From NCBI GenBank assembly GCA_946894095.1, contig OX335651.1, positions 6,036,501-6,100,500 of the forward strand: DNA of 64,000 nucleotides, read 5' to 3'. The notes below the pieces were generated by a model. That model did no database searches, was not told the DNA's origin, and worked only from the letters and a program-made list of their open reading frames with translations. The position numbers were made by a program, and so were the translations under genes. This DNA is from Incurvaria masculella. Its lineage: Eukaryota; Arthropoda; Insecta; Lepidoptera; Incurvariidae. Below are positions 1 to 11,596 of the stretch, piece after piece. The number at the start of each line of letters is the position of its first letter. Within the stretch, counting starts at the first letter, position 1.

Positions 1-673
1 TTATGAATTGTAAAATCCTTGTTTATCAAAGGGGAGGAGCAGCAGCCGTGCCTTGGGCGGGATTTGTCGCACTTGCGCGATTCCATCGAAAATGTCATCT
101 AACGCAAGGAGATTACAATCATTTGAAATGTGTTAATGTTACAAAAATTAAATCTAAATCTGCATGAGAACATTTTGTTAACCTACGGTAAAACTGATGT
201 AAGATTATAATGTTCCGCTAGAAAGTGCTTCTGTTTTTAGATGAGTTATATCATTGGATTCTGACCCGGTTCAAAATAAAGTAAGTAATTTTAAATAAGC
301 GTTAAATTATACTGGCTATTCTCGTAATGTAAAATTCGAGTAAATATATGTCACACTTTGTTCATTATTGAAACGATATCGATTTTCTTATAAAGTTCTT
401 TCAATAATTCAAATATTGTGCAACAAACAGACTACGGACAAGCTGTAACTATTATTGTGTTTCGGTTGGCCTTCGGTTCAAAAAAAAATAAAATGGAACG
501 GATAGATCGGACGACGTATACAGCAATTAAGAAAAGCACGTTTTCTTATTCTTCTGTTACCAATTCCCGCCTTTTCCTCTGCTAAGAAGGATACCCAGCG
601 AGAACATTTGCGTTGTATTACTTTATATTTGATTTATATAAAATTGTAAGCTTTGATCGTTCAAAATCGACTC
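1..673. other. no gene recognised
   Basis: AT-rich sequence with short ORFs only. I see no coding signature, tandem repeat or recognisable mobile-element end before the mariner relic that follows. Confidence 0.5.
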
Positions 674-968
674 AATGTGAATCTGCTCCTTCTCAGGCAA
701 CGATTTTTAGATGGTTCAAGAAATTTAAAAATGGGCAGAACTAGCTTTGAAGAACCAAACCAAAAGTGAACGCTCGCCAACAGCAGTTTCTGCAGAAAAT
801 GTGTGGACTACTGAAATGCTGGTGCCATACTCGATTGAAAGAACCCGCGAATCTTATACAACGATATGGAGAGAATCTATGGCATTCGTTCGGTTAGTAT
901 TCTTACCTTCTTACTTGAATATCGTGAGAAAACTTTGTTACCGAATACACATCGTTGGTAGTATTTGA
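674..968 (+). pseudogene. mariner-family transposase relic (N-terminal HTH region)
   Basis: Decayed piece of a Tc1/mariner transposase, the enzyme that binds the terminal repeats and moves the element. In one frame the translation reads APSQATIFRWFKKFKNGQ, a typical second helix-turn-helix of mariner proteins. A stop and a frame change follow. The next frame carries SERSPTAVSAENV, which fits the linker after the HTH, and then IVRKLCYRIHIV, which fits the family's 'VRKLC-R-hP' segment. The catalytic DD(D/E) domain does not follow, and the downstream sequence is a separate palindromic element. The frame change and stop show that it is dead. Family assignment comes from recalled motifs, not a search. 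Confidence 0.6.
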
Positions 969-980
969 TCTCCACTCAAT

Positions 981-1133
981 CTCATGCTGAGGTTCATAGA
1001 CGTGCTTGGTTTAGCCGAAGTATAGCTTCCGGCGGTCAAATTTGACATTTGTGTCATAATTTCGTGTCAAAACTGACAGTCGGAAGGCGTACTTTGGCTT
1101 AGCCAGTAACATATTAATGAATCTCAGCATCAG
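981..1133. repeat. palindromic MITE-like element, about 153 bp
   Basis: The left half (CTCATGCTGAGGTTCAT..., then TTTAGCCGAAGTATAGCTTCCG) is mirrored by the right half (...CGGAAGGCGTACTTTGGCTTAGCC, then ATGAATCTCAGCATCAG). The two halves pair imperfectly over most of their length around a centre near 1060. It has no coding capacity. It is best read as a foldback or MITE-type non-autonomous element. No target duplication was established. Confidence 0.55.
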
Positions 1134-1247
1134 TATAGTAATTGATAGTATTTTTGACGCTTTAGGTTCTAGGTTAGGATGTGGTTATTTTCTCTTTGTA
1201 TGAGTCCGGTAATTCGGACCTCACTGGTACAAATTGCAATAAATGGA

Positions 1248-1632
1248 TTTTTTTTTATGTTACTGGACATGTATGGCTAACACCACACCTTCTGTCATGG
1301 TATTAGCCTAACACACCACATGGGAACTAGGTGCCATGCCAGGACCTTCCTTATATTGCACGGCTACATTGAACTGGATGGAAAACACGGACAATTTTCA
1401 TTGCCGCTTCGACCATCGTTCATCCAATGCGATGGTACCAACCCGGGCGGGCTTAACCCTAACACCTAGTAAGTAAGGAAGGGGACCTACAGTTTAACGT
1501 GGAATCCGAACCACGGCCAGCCTCTCTCATCGGTCGAATGGTCACCCATTCGAGACCAATCCGGACCCAGCGTTGCTTAACTTGGGAGAGCGATCGCCGA
1601 AGTGTCGCGCCACTGGGCCACTGAGGCTGACA
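1248..1632 (-). repeat. 5S-rRNA-headed SINE, near full length
   Basis: Short non-autonomous retroelement read on the minus strand. The head, at 1530-1632 (5' end at the higher coordinate), holds a diverged 5S rRNA internal promoter: a box-A-like AAGTTAAGCAACGCTGGG and a box-C-like TGGATGGGTGACC (here with CTCGAATGGGTGACC). It continues into GGTTCGGATTCCACG and a roughly 250-nt body. It ends in an A-tail, seen as a T-run at 1248-1257. Other copies with the same head lie at 8284, 20167 and 61166. Derivation from 5S is inferred from recalled 5S sequence. Confidence 0.7.
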
Positions 1633-1639
1633 GAAATAT

Positions 1640-3271
1640 AAGAAAGAAAATTCCAAGAAATATATATCGAGCAATATAAGTTTATAGGTACATTTTCTAA
1701 TTAATACCATAGTAAAATATACTTAAAATACACGTATATGTATCAAGAATTAATATTAGCATAACTAGCCTTGACCACACCACATAAGTCTTGTTGGCTT
1801 TAACAATTTCTTTGTGACGACTTTTTTGTTTGTGAATTATGAGCCTACGTCAGGCGTGTAGTTCCCTTTGTAGTGATTTTAACCCTCCAACAGCCAGAGT
1901 GAAAATTTGATTCAGAAAAATTGAGATTGTATTCATATTAACATTTTAAGGCTTCAGCAATTAAATAATGCTTCGTACACATTTAGGATATATTTTATGA
2001 GACTTGTATGTAGTGTACGTTTGTCATAACAGCAGTACGCAACAAGCATGGCAACAGCACAAATACACTTTGATGCCATTTTGTTAACAATTAACGAACA
2101 CAATGTAAGAGACGAACGGGATTAAACTGACGAGAAAGCGTACGACGCTGTGTTGGATTGTCTGGCGATTAGCAAGAATCCAGGATAGCGAAAAATAAGA
2201 GTGGAGCAAGTGAGCCCAACAAAAGTGGTAAGATCGCATCGCATTGCGTCGCTCGCCTCTTATGTATACTTTACCTACATATTTGACGAAATAATAATTC
2301 TTTCTTTAGAAGCACCAGTATGCAATCAAACGGTGTTTGGCGTGAACATTTGAAGGGTTTATCAAAATCGGTGGTCCACCCAGTCAAAAGTTCTGACGTA
2401 ACAAACATAAAAAAAGATACAGTCGAGAACCTCCTCCTTTTTGAAGTCGGTCAGAAATTGAGCATGCTTATTTAGAAACCCTAGTTCATGTACGTTTAAA
2501 TATTGCAATGAAAAATCAGGAGGGACCTTCTCGAACTTTTCGCATACTTCCGAACGCCACGTAATCTTGCGTCATTCACGCTTGTAGCGTATTTTCCGCT
2601 ACCAAATGGTTTTCTACAAACTACCCAATCCGTATCCGCGCTGCTGACGAAAGCAAACGCACGCTAGAACTGCCACATGTCCTGTCACTCATGAATACCA
2701 CTTTGTGAATTTCACGCTTACTTGCACCAGCGTTAGCATCCGTTTTATTGACGCAATGAGCCGGTGAATGCCGCTCGTTAAATTTAAACTAACCCTTAAC
2801 TATACCTAGTTAGTGATATGTTTGTTTGATTGATTTGTTTGATATGTTTGTTATGTTGTATGATTAGTCTTACGGTGCAGTTTAAAGCATCAGAACAGTC
2901 TAGTCGACCTCCGACATTGGTTAGCATGCCCCTAGACTAATTTCAAGAATTCGAAAAGTTTTCACGGTAAAAGTGATTCCAATAAATGACTCCCCGGTCC
3001 GCGAGACCGGTCGCGCCGCCTCGAGCCGTCGAGGGTTGAGCTCGCCGTAACGAGCTGCCGTGACTCACAAGTCCTCCGTTATTATGTTATTTTGGACGTC
3101 GCGTCGTTTAGACTCTGCATTTACATACAATTTAACATGAAATGTAGGCAATAACTCACGTTGCAGTTACGTTATTATTTCTATTATAAAGAGTTTAAGG
3201 CAGTTTTTAGTCGGCGACGTGAAAGTTGTTTTACGATGCATACTAACCATGACTCAAATCTCTTATATATA
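1640..3271. other. no gene; mostly unassigned DNA
   Basis: No convincing coding frame. A piece of a dispersed repeat lies at about 2385-2450 and is listed separately. The rest shows only short ORFs with no family signature. Confidence 0.45.
2385..2450 (+). repeat. fragment of the CCTCCTCC...GAAGTCGGT dispersed repeat
   Basis: Contains 'gtaacaaacataaaaaaaga' followed by 'gagaacctcctcctttttga' and 'agtcggt'. This is the same right end as the larger copies at 10531-11106 and 13980-14555. Only the terminal portion is present. The family is common in lepidopteran introns from memory; I cannot give its class with confidence. Confidence 0.55.
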
Positions 3272-3648
3272 TTTTTATGCAACCTAACATGGATGGTTAA
3301 TACACACCGTTCCGATATTAGCCCAATACACCACATTCCCGAAAGAATTAGGTTACATGCCAGGCAACCTTCCCTTTATGAGCACGGCCACACTGAACAA
3401 GATGAAAACCACGGCAAAATAATTTAATTGCCGATTCGACCATCTTTTCATCCAATGCGATGGTATCTAGTGGTAGGAAAGGGACGTACAGTTTATCATG
3501 GATTCCAAACCATGGAACAGCTCGCATTCGTGACGTAAAGCACTTATCCAACTCAGAAAGAGAAAGAAAGTGGTGCATGAACGGGGCGAGGATTTGAACC
3601 CATACCTCTGGCCAGACAAGTCCCCGCACTACTAGGCTACGAGCCGCT
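3272..3648 (-). repeat. tRNA-headed SINE, near full length
   Basis: Minus-strand SINE. Its 5' head (3580-3648) reads like a tRNA: a box-A-like GTAGCCTAGTAGTGCGGGG and a perfect box B, GGTTCAAATCC (plus strand ggatttgaacc near 3590). The body and tail are shared with the 5S-headed SINEs: TGGAATCCAT, CCATCGCATTGGATGAA, GGCCGTG and GGCATG...CC, then a tail ending in TGCATAAAAAT. It therefore shares a body with the 5S-headed family but has a different Pol III promoter. Confidence 0.7.
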
Positions 3649-3669
3649 GATTGATTGTGCATTCAATAA

Positions 3670-3772
3670 ATTATTGACGCGAGTGTTCGTCTCCGTTTCA
3701 GCTTGGGCATAAATGTTTTCGTGTGTCTTTCCGCCGTCGGGCTATCCGGCTGTTCTCCTCTACATGTCGCAC
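3670..3772 (+). repeat. dispersed repeat ('CCGGCTGTTCTCCTCTACA') copy 1
   Basis: The segment 'cgtttcagcttggg', 'tttcgt' and 'ccggctgttctcctctaca' followed by GTCGCA recurs at about 44090-44190 with small differences. The two are members of one dispersed repeat. No coding capacity; class unknown. Confidence 0.55.
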
Positions 3773-4620
3773 TTATAAACTAAAACCGATTTATCTTAAA
3801 AAGATCTTAAAACTTTGCTTCCAGTAATGACCACGATGACAAAACAGCCCCCATATACAAAACATACTGCGTGCACAAGGCAATCACAAACAAACAACCC
3901 CAATCAAACCAACGTAACCCCCCAACCCTTTCAACTGTGTTTGATATAAACGCGCTTCGACAAATGCAATGACTCTGTGCGCATCGATTAATTTCAATAA
4001 CAAACGCTTTCATATATTGATGACTGATTTACGTAAATCACTTTTTATTCTCACTATTCATTTCAATTAACAGTCGGAGCGTAAATTAAATTGTTTGAGG
4101 GCAGTCGCAATACACCATAATATTTACGATAATGACGATTTTGAATAGGAAGTTTTGTCGTCGGCCCAGCGGGTAAGGGAACGGTCCCGTCGCGGTTGTA
4201 GTCGGCACGAAAGGGGTTCCATTTTATTCCTTGGATATGTTAATTTAGATATTTTATGAACCGACAAGGTGGTCCGTTGTTATTTCATTTTATAGCACTC
4301 CCCGGGCGGAGAATAAATGATTATTTAATAAATGCAGATGAGAAGGCAAAAAGCCGACATCCGCTATGAATCGAACGACTTCAAACGAAGTCTAATAGAT
4401 ATTCATTTCATAAATATTTAAACGTAGTTGAGGTTCAATGGGATCTAATCAGTGATCCAATATCACAGTCAGAGTAAAATACACAAGTCAAGTAATAATA
4501 TAAATGTGTAGTCCTTTTCCAGGCGCATTTTATCTTTCAAGAGATTGTTTAAAGAAATTATGTCGTGTTATATTGCTATAGGGTTCTGTCTACATTTCGG
4601 AGGAGACATTTCTTTAAGGA
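3773..4620. other. no gene recognised
   Basis: AT-rich. The short block near 4155-4215 (CGTCGGCCCAGCGGGTAAGG) is GC-richer but not recognisable. Confidence 0.4.
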
Positions 4621-4880
4621 TATTTTTTATGATGATACGGATGGCAACCACACCCACTGTCATGATTTTAGCAACTCTTAAACCTCATGTGCCAAGCCAG
4701 CACCTTGATTGTATTGCACAACTACATTGATCTGGATGGAGAACACGGACTATTTTCGTATTCGCTTCAACAATCGTTCATCAGTGCGATGGTACGAACC
4801 TGGGCGGGATTAATTAACTTTAGGGATGAGACATACAGTTTCACGTTGAATCCGAACCACGAATGATGAATCATTCGGAC
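4621..4880 (-). repeat. degenerate SINE body (shared-body superfamily)
   Basis: On the minus strand the body landmarks are recognisable but mutated: the GGTATT/TGGATGG tail motif, GGATGGAGAACACGGAC, GTGCGATGGTACGAACC and GTTGAATCCGAACCACG on the plus strand. The Pol III head is missing, so it is 5'-truncated and old relative to the copies at 8284 or 61166. Confidence 0.55.
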
Positions 4881-6111
4881 ATTCACGGGAAGAAATGCTC
4901 ACCGCATTTCCAACCGTGTATTCCACCGTAAATATATTATTTTTACGTGCCGGAACAGCACACAATAATGCCGGGAAGCTGTTTTAAACATTAAAAAAAC
5001 AAGACAGTTCAACACTACCACCAGCTTGACCATGAAAATCCACTTTGAGGCATGCGTCGTGATCACGAAAGTTTTCCAGGCTTAATCTGCCGTAATGCCA
5101 TTTTGCTTGTCCGTGTGTTTACGCAATCATTTAACGGATCTAACGGGAGATTGAAATATTCATCCCCCTCAATTTTGAATCCGTATATAATGGAAAGGTG
5201 AAATTGTCATCGATTGAATTTTGCATATATAAGCTTCCATCTATGACGGTTTACGTCACAAGAATATTTATTTATGATGCGTGTCATCAACTAGCAGATC
5301 AGTTTACGAAAACTTGGGTTAGACCACATACGTTTAGACCTATGTAGTCGTTCAGCAGGTGATCTCTTTTTTTGTAATCTCTATAATCTTTATTTGCCCT
5401 AGCTTTAAGTTTAGTGACCATACCTGCAATGCATTATTAGCAACATTGTCGTCCACATTCGCGCTAGGTGTCCAGCCTTCTGCATGACGGTTGCCAAGGT
5501 TACTCGTCTAAGCCAATTTTGTGCATGCGGCTATTTAGTAAGGCTACGCTTTATCAGCAATGTTAATTCTGCGTCACTCGGGTGTCGACGGAAGATGTTT
5601 CCGGATAAGCTACACAATCGTAATGCATAGGAAGCCTCATTGTAAGAAGAACGTCTACTAGTCAGGAGTTCTCGCAGAAAAGTCTAAAAGATATGAGACG
5701 ACAGAAGGCGCGGGGTTTGTTAGAAGTCAGGAATTTAATCGAGAAAGCTGGAAGAGGTGGGAGGGATACAGGATATGTTTGATCATTGTAGCGGTGACGT
5801 TATCAGAAGAATATAAAAAAAATCATATCCAGCACGAGATTTACTTTTGTTTGCCGGCTCTTAACAAATTTTTCACGTGGCTTCAATAATCAACATGTAT
5901 AGGGACCGCAAAAAAAAAACATGTGTATCATGAATAATTCGAAAGCATATTTAAATATAATATCTTACAATTTTCTTAATATTCATATTGATTTTCGTGT
6001 ACTTTATTTGTTTCTTTAGTTTCGAATTTACAAAAATGTGTTTAATTTAGGTTCATAATATTTCAATTACGTTTTGTTTTATATTTTACAACCGCAGGTT
6101 ATCTTCAACAG
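4881..6111. other. no gene recognised
   Basis: No supported coding frame, tandem repeat or element terminus seen. Confidence 0.4.
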
Positions 6112-6149
6112 AAGAACGAGAAACAGTTAACAAACTGTTTCTCGTTCTT
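6112..6149. repeat. short perfect hairpin, 17-bp stem, 4-nt loop
   Basis: Arm AAGAACGAGAAACAGTT, loop AACA, then the exact reverse complement, followed by a run of Ts. It is perfectly paired while surrounding DNA shows no pairing. It could be a template-switch product, the remains of a palindromic element, or a precursor-like RNA hairpin. No function is claimed. Confidence 0.75.
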
Positions 6150-6866
6150 TTTTAAGCATGCTGTGTTGGTCATTAATTGTAGATAGTTTCCGATAGTATT
6201 AATGTATTTTGTATTCTGTAACTATTGTTTTGAAATAAGTCTACGTCGACAAACTAAATATAAAAAAACATTATTACGTCACGAGAAAAATAATCTTAAT
6301 ATCGGTATATCTCTTCACACCAATGAGCATTTTAGATGCACAAGCTTTATGACATTTCTGTCAGCTTCGTTCATTTGTGGCGACTATAAATGTTGTGTCT
6401 GGTGTCAGTAATTATTTCCCGGGGCATTAAATATGCCATCGGCTTTTGATTCACTAAACGCTAATGCTGAATAACATTCTGAATGAATTTTGCGGTCTTA
6501 AAATAGATGAGCACATCTATGGCACAGTGATGCCAAATGCAGTTTTTTTTAAGCTATCGATTTTGTTGAATACATATATGTAATTATGACTATGTCCAAA
6601 ACTGTAAATAATAGGCGTATTAAGTCATGTGCGGAAATATATGTGAGGAGTCGTCATAACCGTAAATGAGTCGTATATATCGTCATTGGCTGCTTGTTCT
6701 TGTTTTGGAACATGCTTAAACAGTGCAAGATTATAAACTATATTAATAAAGATTTAATTGAGTGAAACATTCACAAAATTGATTGAAATTAAAATGTTGA
6801 TATCATTAGTTAAAATAGTATGTTATAATTACGGATAAACAGTGGTCAGCTTACTTACAACAGTGA
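6150..6866. other. no gene recognised
   Basis: AT-rich, without recognised features between two small hairpins. Confidence 0.4.
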
Positions 6867-6901
6867 AACGAAAATCTAAACAAGCTGTTTAGATTTTCGT
6901 T
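6867..6901. repeat. short perfect hairpin, 16-bp stem, 3-nt loop
   Basis: Arm AACGAAAATCTAAACA, loop AGC, then the exact reverse complement. It lies about 720 bp from the similar hairpin at 6112-6149. The two have unrelated stems, so they are not copies of one element. Confidence 0.75.
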
Positions 6902-7479
6902 AAATTATTTCTCAGATCTCTATTTTGTTGTAAACTGATAGCTCTAAAAGGCACCACCGCTGGTCTTCTTACCATGAACGCGTTTATTATCTGTACTGCA
7001 AGAAGCGTAAAACCACAGCCCCACCTGCTTACTTGATGTGAGTGCATTCCGTTTTCTGTTTCCGTCCCATAATCGATGCTTCTCGTTCCGTCATCCGTCA
7101 TCACTGCGCACCGGACGCCACCTGTCGCCCATAAAGCACTCGACCCCGCAGTGACGACACCGCACCGGCGCGGCGGAGGCGACGCCGCAACCGGTTATAA
7201 ATACTCAAGCAATGGGACAGCGATGACAAACGCCTCTACGTTTGTAGTCTCCGCTCTATAGTAATGTCGCTGCAGGAAGTCACCTGAGAAATTATCTTCC
7301 TTGCACGATTTATCTAAATAAACTCTCTGCCTCAGGGTATCAAGCGGTTGATATTGGCGGTATTGGTAGATAGTCTGATACCACAGAAGCAGTGGGTTCC
7401 CTTACGATGTTTTTATTAACCGTAAACATTGTTGTTATCCATACTCTCCATGCTAAATTATATCCATACTAATACTTTA
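6902..7479. other. no gene recognised; GC-richer patch at 7090-7200
   Basis: The patch near 7110-7195 is GC-rich and open in both directions, but gives low-complexity peptides without domain signatures. I do not call a gene. Confidence 0.35.
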
Positions 7480-7770
7480 CTATACTAATATTATTAATGC
7501 GAAAGTAACTCTGTCTGTCTGTTTTACTAAACCGCTGAACCAATTTTCATAAATTCCTGTAAAGAGATAGAATGTATCTTGGAGAAGGATATAGGCAAAA
7601 TTTTGTGGCGAAAATTAAGCGCGGCGAAGGTATAATAGGGGATGAAAGTTTTGTATTGGGAACTCATACAATATCTAGGACATATTTTTCGCCCGAAATC
7701 AGTCCAAAACCGTTGACCCGAGCGGAGCCGGGTACCTCTATACAAGTGCACTTATTGAACTTGAAATGAG
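7480..7770 (+). repeat. lepidopteran 'TACTAATATTAT...GCGAAAGT' dispersed repeat
   Basis: Begins 'tactatactaatattattaa' with 'tgcgaaagtaactctgtctg'. It then has 'aaaccgctgaaccaattttca' in near-standard form and ends near ACCCGAGCGGAGCCGGGTACC. Related copies start at 25243 and 32684, and a matching end is at 26826-26855. The repeat is common in Lepidoptera; its class is not certain from memory. Confidence 0.6.
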
Positions 7771-8283
7771 AATTTCTTCTTTACAGAAAATAATGGTTTT
7801 CTATTATTGTTTTTGTAAGCGAAAAATATACATTATTTAAAAAAAAGCTAACCCATTGGTTAGGAAGAGATAAACGATATTTCACAGAGGAATTATTGCA
7901 GCGTCACTACTATAGTGCTTTCTGTGATGGTTAATTTGTATTTACCTGCATTTTGGGAAGCATTGGAAGATTAATCTGTCTTGCGTGGCCATCATTAACT
8001 TAAGCATTGTAGCTAGGCAATTATTTAATGATATCAAGATAATACATTTAGGAAAAAAAACTACCTATTGTAAAATAAAAGTTACTTTAAGAAAATCCTA
8101 TTATTGTGTGACTTCTGGCATTTAAATAGAAAACAAGAGGTTCCACTGCATATGTTTGTCGGTAGAGGAGAGTAAGAGATCTGACTTTCGGGACTCCAAT
8201 TTAACGTCAAACATAAGTCCCCTTTCTTAATTCCTATGTGTGGTAAATGGTTAGTGGTAGGATTCAGTAGGTCATAGGATATT
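7771..8283. other. no gene recognised
   Basis: AT-rich sequence without recognisable coding or repeat signature. Confidence 0.4.
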
Positions 8284-8670
8284 TGTCAGCCTCAATGGCC
8301 CAGTGGCGCGACACTTTGGCGATCGCTCTCCGAAGTTAAGCAATGCTGGGTCCGGTCTGGTCTTGGATGGGTGACCATTCGACCGTTGAGAGAGGCTGGC
8401 CGTGGTTCGGATTCCACGTTAAACTGTAGGTCCCCTTCCTTACTTACTAGGTGGTAGGGTTTATCCCGCCCGGGTTGGTACCATCGCATTGGATGAACGA
8501 TGGTCGAAGCGGCAATGAAAATTGTCCGTGTTTTCCATCCAGTTCAATGTAGCCGTGCAATATAAGGAAGGTCCTGGCATGGCACCTAGTTCCCATGTGG
8601 TGTGTTGGGCTAATATCATGACAGAACTTGTGGTATTAGCCATCCATGTCCAGTCACATAAAAAAAAAAT
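8284..8670 (+). repeat. 5S-rRNA-headed SINE, full-length-looking
   Basis: Starts TCAGCCTCAATGGCCCAGTGG. The head continues CGATCGCTCTCCGAAGTTAA, GCAATGCTGGGTCCGGTC, TGGTCTTGGATGGGTGACC. This matches the middle-to-3' part of eukaryotic 5S rRNA (box A, intermediate element and box C of the type I Pol III promoter). A B-box-like GGTTCGGATTCC follows, then the common body and a terminal A-run (8660-8669). It is nearly the same as the copies at 20167 and 61166, which suggests fairly recent activity. Confidence 0.75.
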
Positions 8671-9082
8671 ATGTAAAAGAGTTTATGTTTCAAATATGTT
8701 TCTGCTGTTTAAAAATCCACTGTGACAAGCAGACACAACAGTCAGTGACAACAAGTCGCTTCATTTCAGACAAACCAGAAGAAATTATCAGCCAACAAAG
8801 GAAACGACTCAGCCGACCTCTGGTCGTAAATTTGTCCTACATTGTAGGGTTCCGAGCAACGCAAATAACGTAGAGGTTTTACGAGCGACTAACTGCCACC
8901 GCTTTATAAAACTTCTATTTACTTAGCCGAGTCACGGGGCAGAGTGCTGTCCGTTTTTTAAGCTGAATTTGTGTTCCCAGAAAGAGCTTGGGAAAACTAG
9001 AAAATGCAAGCATCAAGCTCTTTAATTGTATTGTTTATAGAACACGGAGCTACTGACGGTTCGTTTGTAGTTAACGGTATTA
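8671..9082. other. no gene recognised
   Basis: Unassigned DNA between the SINE and the start of the tandem duplication. Confidence 0.4.
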
Positions 9083-9600
9083 AATCTAAGAGCAAAAGCA
9101 GTGATAATTTCGCAGAAGGCTATGTCAAGGGTCGTAGAAAGGAAAGAAGAAACTCACACTAGACCATGTGCCTTAAATGCAATTTGGGTGCACGCAAAAA
9201 TGCCTTACTCCAAGTCATACATAATAATTGATACCTCTACATATTTCCTATAAATATATTATATTTTATCGTATAATTATTACTATTTTTTCCATTTACC
9301 ATGCAAAAAAAGATACCCGTATAATAGGTATATGTCTAACGGGACAGTAGTTCCCGGGATCGTAACTGAAAAACCCATATAATTCCAGCTATTTCCTGAA
9401 AATACTTTTTGTATGTACTCTTATCATTCCTGTTAAAAAAAATCTGAAATATATTCATAAAAAAATCTTAATATATAAAAATACGTTTGTTAATTTTGTT
9501 TAAATATTAGAATTTTACTATTCATGCCTGATTTAAATACATCCCGTATTCGGAGGGTGTGACTTACACTTAACAATTTGTTTCACGGTTATTTAGATTT

Positions 9601-9710
9601 TAGGGTTCCGTACCCAAAGTGCCAAGCAAAAAATTTTTTTGTATTAAATCTTTTACAATGGTACGGAACCCTTCGTGTGCGAGTCCGACTCGCACTTGGC
9701 CGGTTTTTCT
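9601..9710 (+). repeat. short internally deleted GGTTCCGTAC/ACGGAACCC repeat
   Basis: Runs from TAGGGTTCCGTACCC to GGTACGGAACCCTTCGTGTG, GAGTCCGACTCGCACTTGG and CCGGTTTTT. The longer copies (34313, 37386, 49049, 59336) have about 250 bp between the two motifs. This copy has only about 50, so it is an internally deleted version. The second copy is at 13050-13159. Confidence 0.7.
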
Positions 9711-10530
9711 TCTACGGTTTGCAGAATGATTAATAATTTACGTTCAAAAAAAAAGCCTCAACGATTGCACTATTTCACCAAAGTTAGCTGAACCCAAAGT
9801 TTAACTATAAATAGCGCCCGGTCCCCGCTGAATAAACTCGGCTTTATATTTTCAGCATTCCAGCGTTGCCCGCTGCCGGCGTAACTACACTTTACACTTA
9901 ACTCAACGTAAGGAGTGGCTCCCCTGGGCCTTGCTAGCTCCGTGTTAAAAACACCTTAATTTATTGCGCCCCATATATTTTTTGGCGCACAAAACGGCGG
10001 AGCGACCCACTGTGCAGCTCAAGTGAGAGTGAATTTATCTTTTATGAAATATCGCAGGTAGTCGACGTGAAATATTGAGCCGTTGTTTAGTTCCTGCAGG
10101 GCTGTGCCATGGCGTGAGTCGTGTTGTTATGAGCCTTTGTTAGAATTTGTAATTTCTCCATACTTCTGATTAATGGTTCGTGTCGGCAGTTCTTCTTGAA
10201 GGAGCGTAAGCTTTATCGCCAGCATGTAATTTATTCCTTCGGAGTTTTTTTTCACGTATTAATTTTTCCGCATCTTTCCGCAACTCCTCGATTAAATACG
10301 TTCAAATTTAAAAGATAGTGAACTTTAGTAATGATGGGTGTCTCAGCAAGAACTTGAATTTCGAATCGCTTTTCATTATCGACTGTTAATAGTTGGGTCA
10401 GCTTCGTTACAGCTGGGAAGAACGTTTATTAAAAGTGAAAACCCATTAAAAATAAGGAAAGCAATTTTTTTATTAATTAAAGAGTTTAGGGAAATTGCAA
10501 GGGTTTTCAAAACAACACAGCAGGAATGTT

Positions 10531-11106
10531 AAAAAAACCGACTTCAAAGAAAAAGCACTAAAAAGTAAAAAATAATTTCCATTTTTGTAGTTACGATTTT
10601 TGTTATTTTTTGAGTCGGCGTCAGCCGGGCACGCGCTGCGCCAATTAAGAGAACCTTGGCTACCTTGGCTGACACCGACTCAAAAAATAACAAAAATCGT
10701 AACTACAAAAATGGAAATATTTTTTTACTTTTTAGTGCTTTTTTTTTTGAAGTCGGTTATTTTTTTTTTGTAATTTTTTTTTATTTGTTTATTTTTAGTG
10801 AATCTGAAGTACACTTACTAATTTGTACACGTCACACAAAAATCACCGAAATCGGTTGGAGTTATATTGAGTTATTCGTCCATTTGTCGCGCACATCTTA
10901 ATACAGATTTAAGACTTATATGATTTTCTCATGGATATCATTGTCAGAACTTAACAAAATTAAAATTGGACCACTTGGGAAGCACTAGCTATCATTTAAA
11001 AAAATATCATCAAAATCGGTTCACCCAGGCAAAAGTTATTAGGTAACAAACACAAAAAAAATACAGACGAATTGATGACCTCCTCCTTTTTTGAAGTCGG
11101 TTAAAA
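10531..11106. repeat. dispersed repeat with inner foldback, ends AACCGACTTC / GAAGTCGGTT
   Basis: The left edge AAAAAAACCGACTTCAAA mirrors the right edge TTTTTTGAAGTCGGTTAAAA (about 11085-11106). The left part is a foldback hairpin at 10538-10756: arms of about 89 bp match almost perfectly around a 40-nt loop that holds the direct repeat ACCTTGGCT. The right part carries 'aaatcggttcacccaggcaa' and 'gatgacctcctccttttttga', shared with fragments at 2385, 32900 and 59309. No coding capacity. The duplicate is at 13980-14555. Confidence 0.75.
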
Positions 11107-11199
11107 AAGAAGTAAATTGAACGAATAAACTAATCAGTGGAATTAAATATTTTATGTTTTAAAAAGAATTTCTTAAAAAAACTATTTTTGTATTTTAAT

Positions 11200-11596
11200 T
11201 AAACATGACATAGGGCTATTATCACAAAACTACCGCTGATATTAGCCGAATTCACCACATTACAGAATGAATTAGGTGCCATACCAGGACCTTCCCCTTT
11301 TGAGCACGGCCACCCTGAACCGTATGGAAAACACGGATATTTTTTCTTTGCCGCTTCAATAGTTCCATCCAATGCGGTGGTACCAACCCGGGCGGGATTA
11401 ACCCTACCACCTAGTAGGAGACGAGGACCTATAGTTTGACATGGGTTCCTAAACATGGGACAGCTCATATTCGTAACGAAATGCACTTATCCAACTGAGA
11501 AAGATAAAGAAAGTGGTGCATGACCGGGCCGAGGATTTGAACTCATAACCTCTCGCATGAAAGGAGAGTCCTCTATCCCCTAGACCTCGAGCCGTA
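11200..11596 (-). repeat. tRNA-headed SINE
   Basis: Minus-strand copy. The head near 11530-11596 has GGGATAGAGGACTC and a box-B-like GAGTTCAAATCC (plus ggatttgaactc). The shared body follows: GGTTGGTACCACCGCATTGGA and GCTCAAAAGGGGAAGGTCC. The tail faces lower coordinates. It is duplicated at 14649-15045. Confidence 0.65.

Noticed and set aside
6112..6155. Rho-independent terminator (hairpin plus T-run)
   Set aside because: The form fits, but everything else in the window is insect nuclear DNA, where such terminators are not used.
8284..8420. Genuine 5S rRNA gene
   Set aside because: Only the internal promoter half resembles 5S. The 5' end differs, and the sequence runs into a SINE body with an A-tail.
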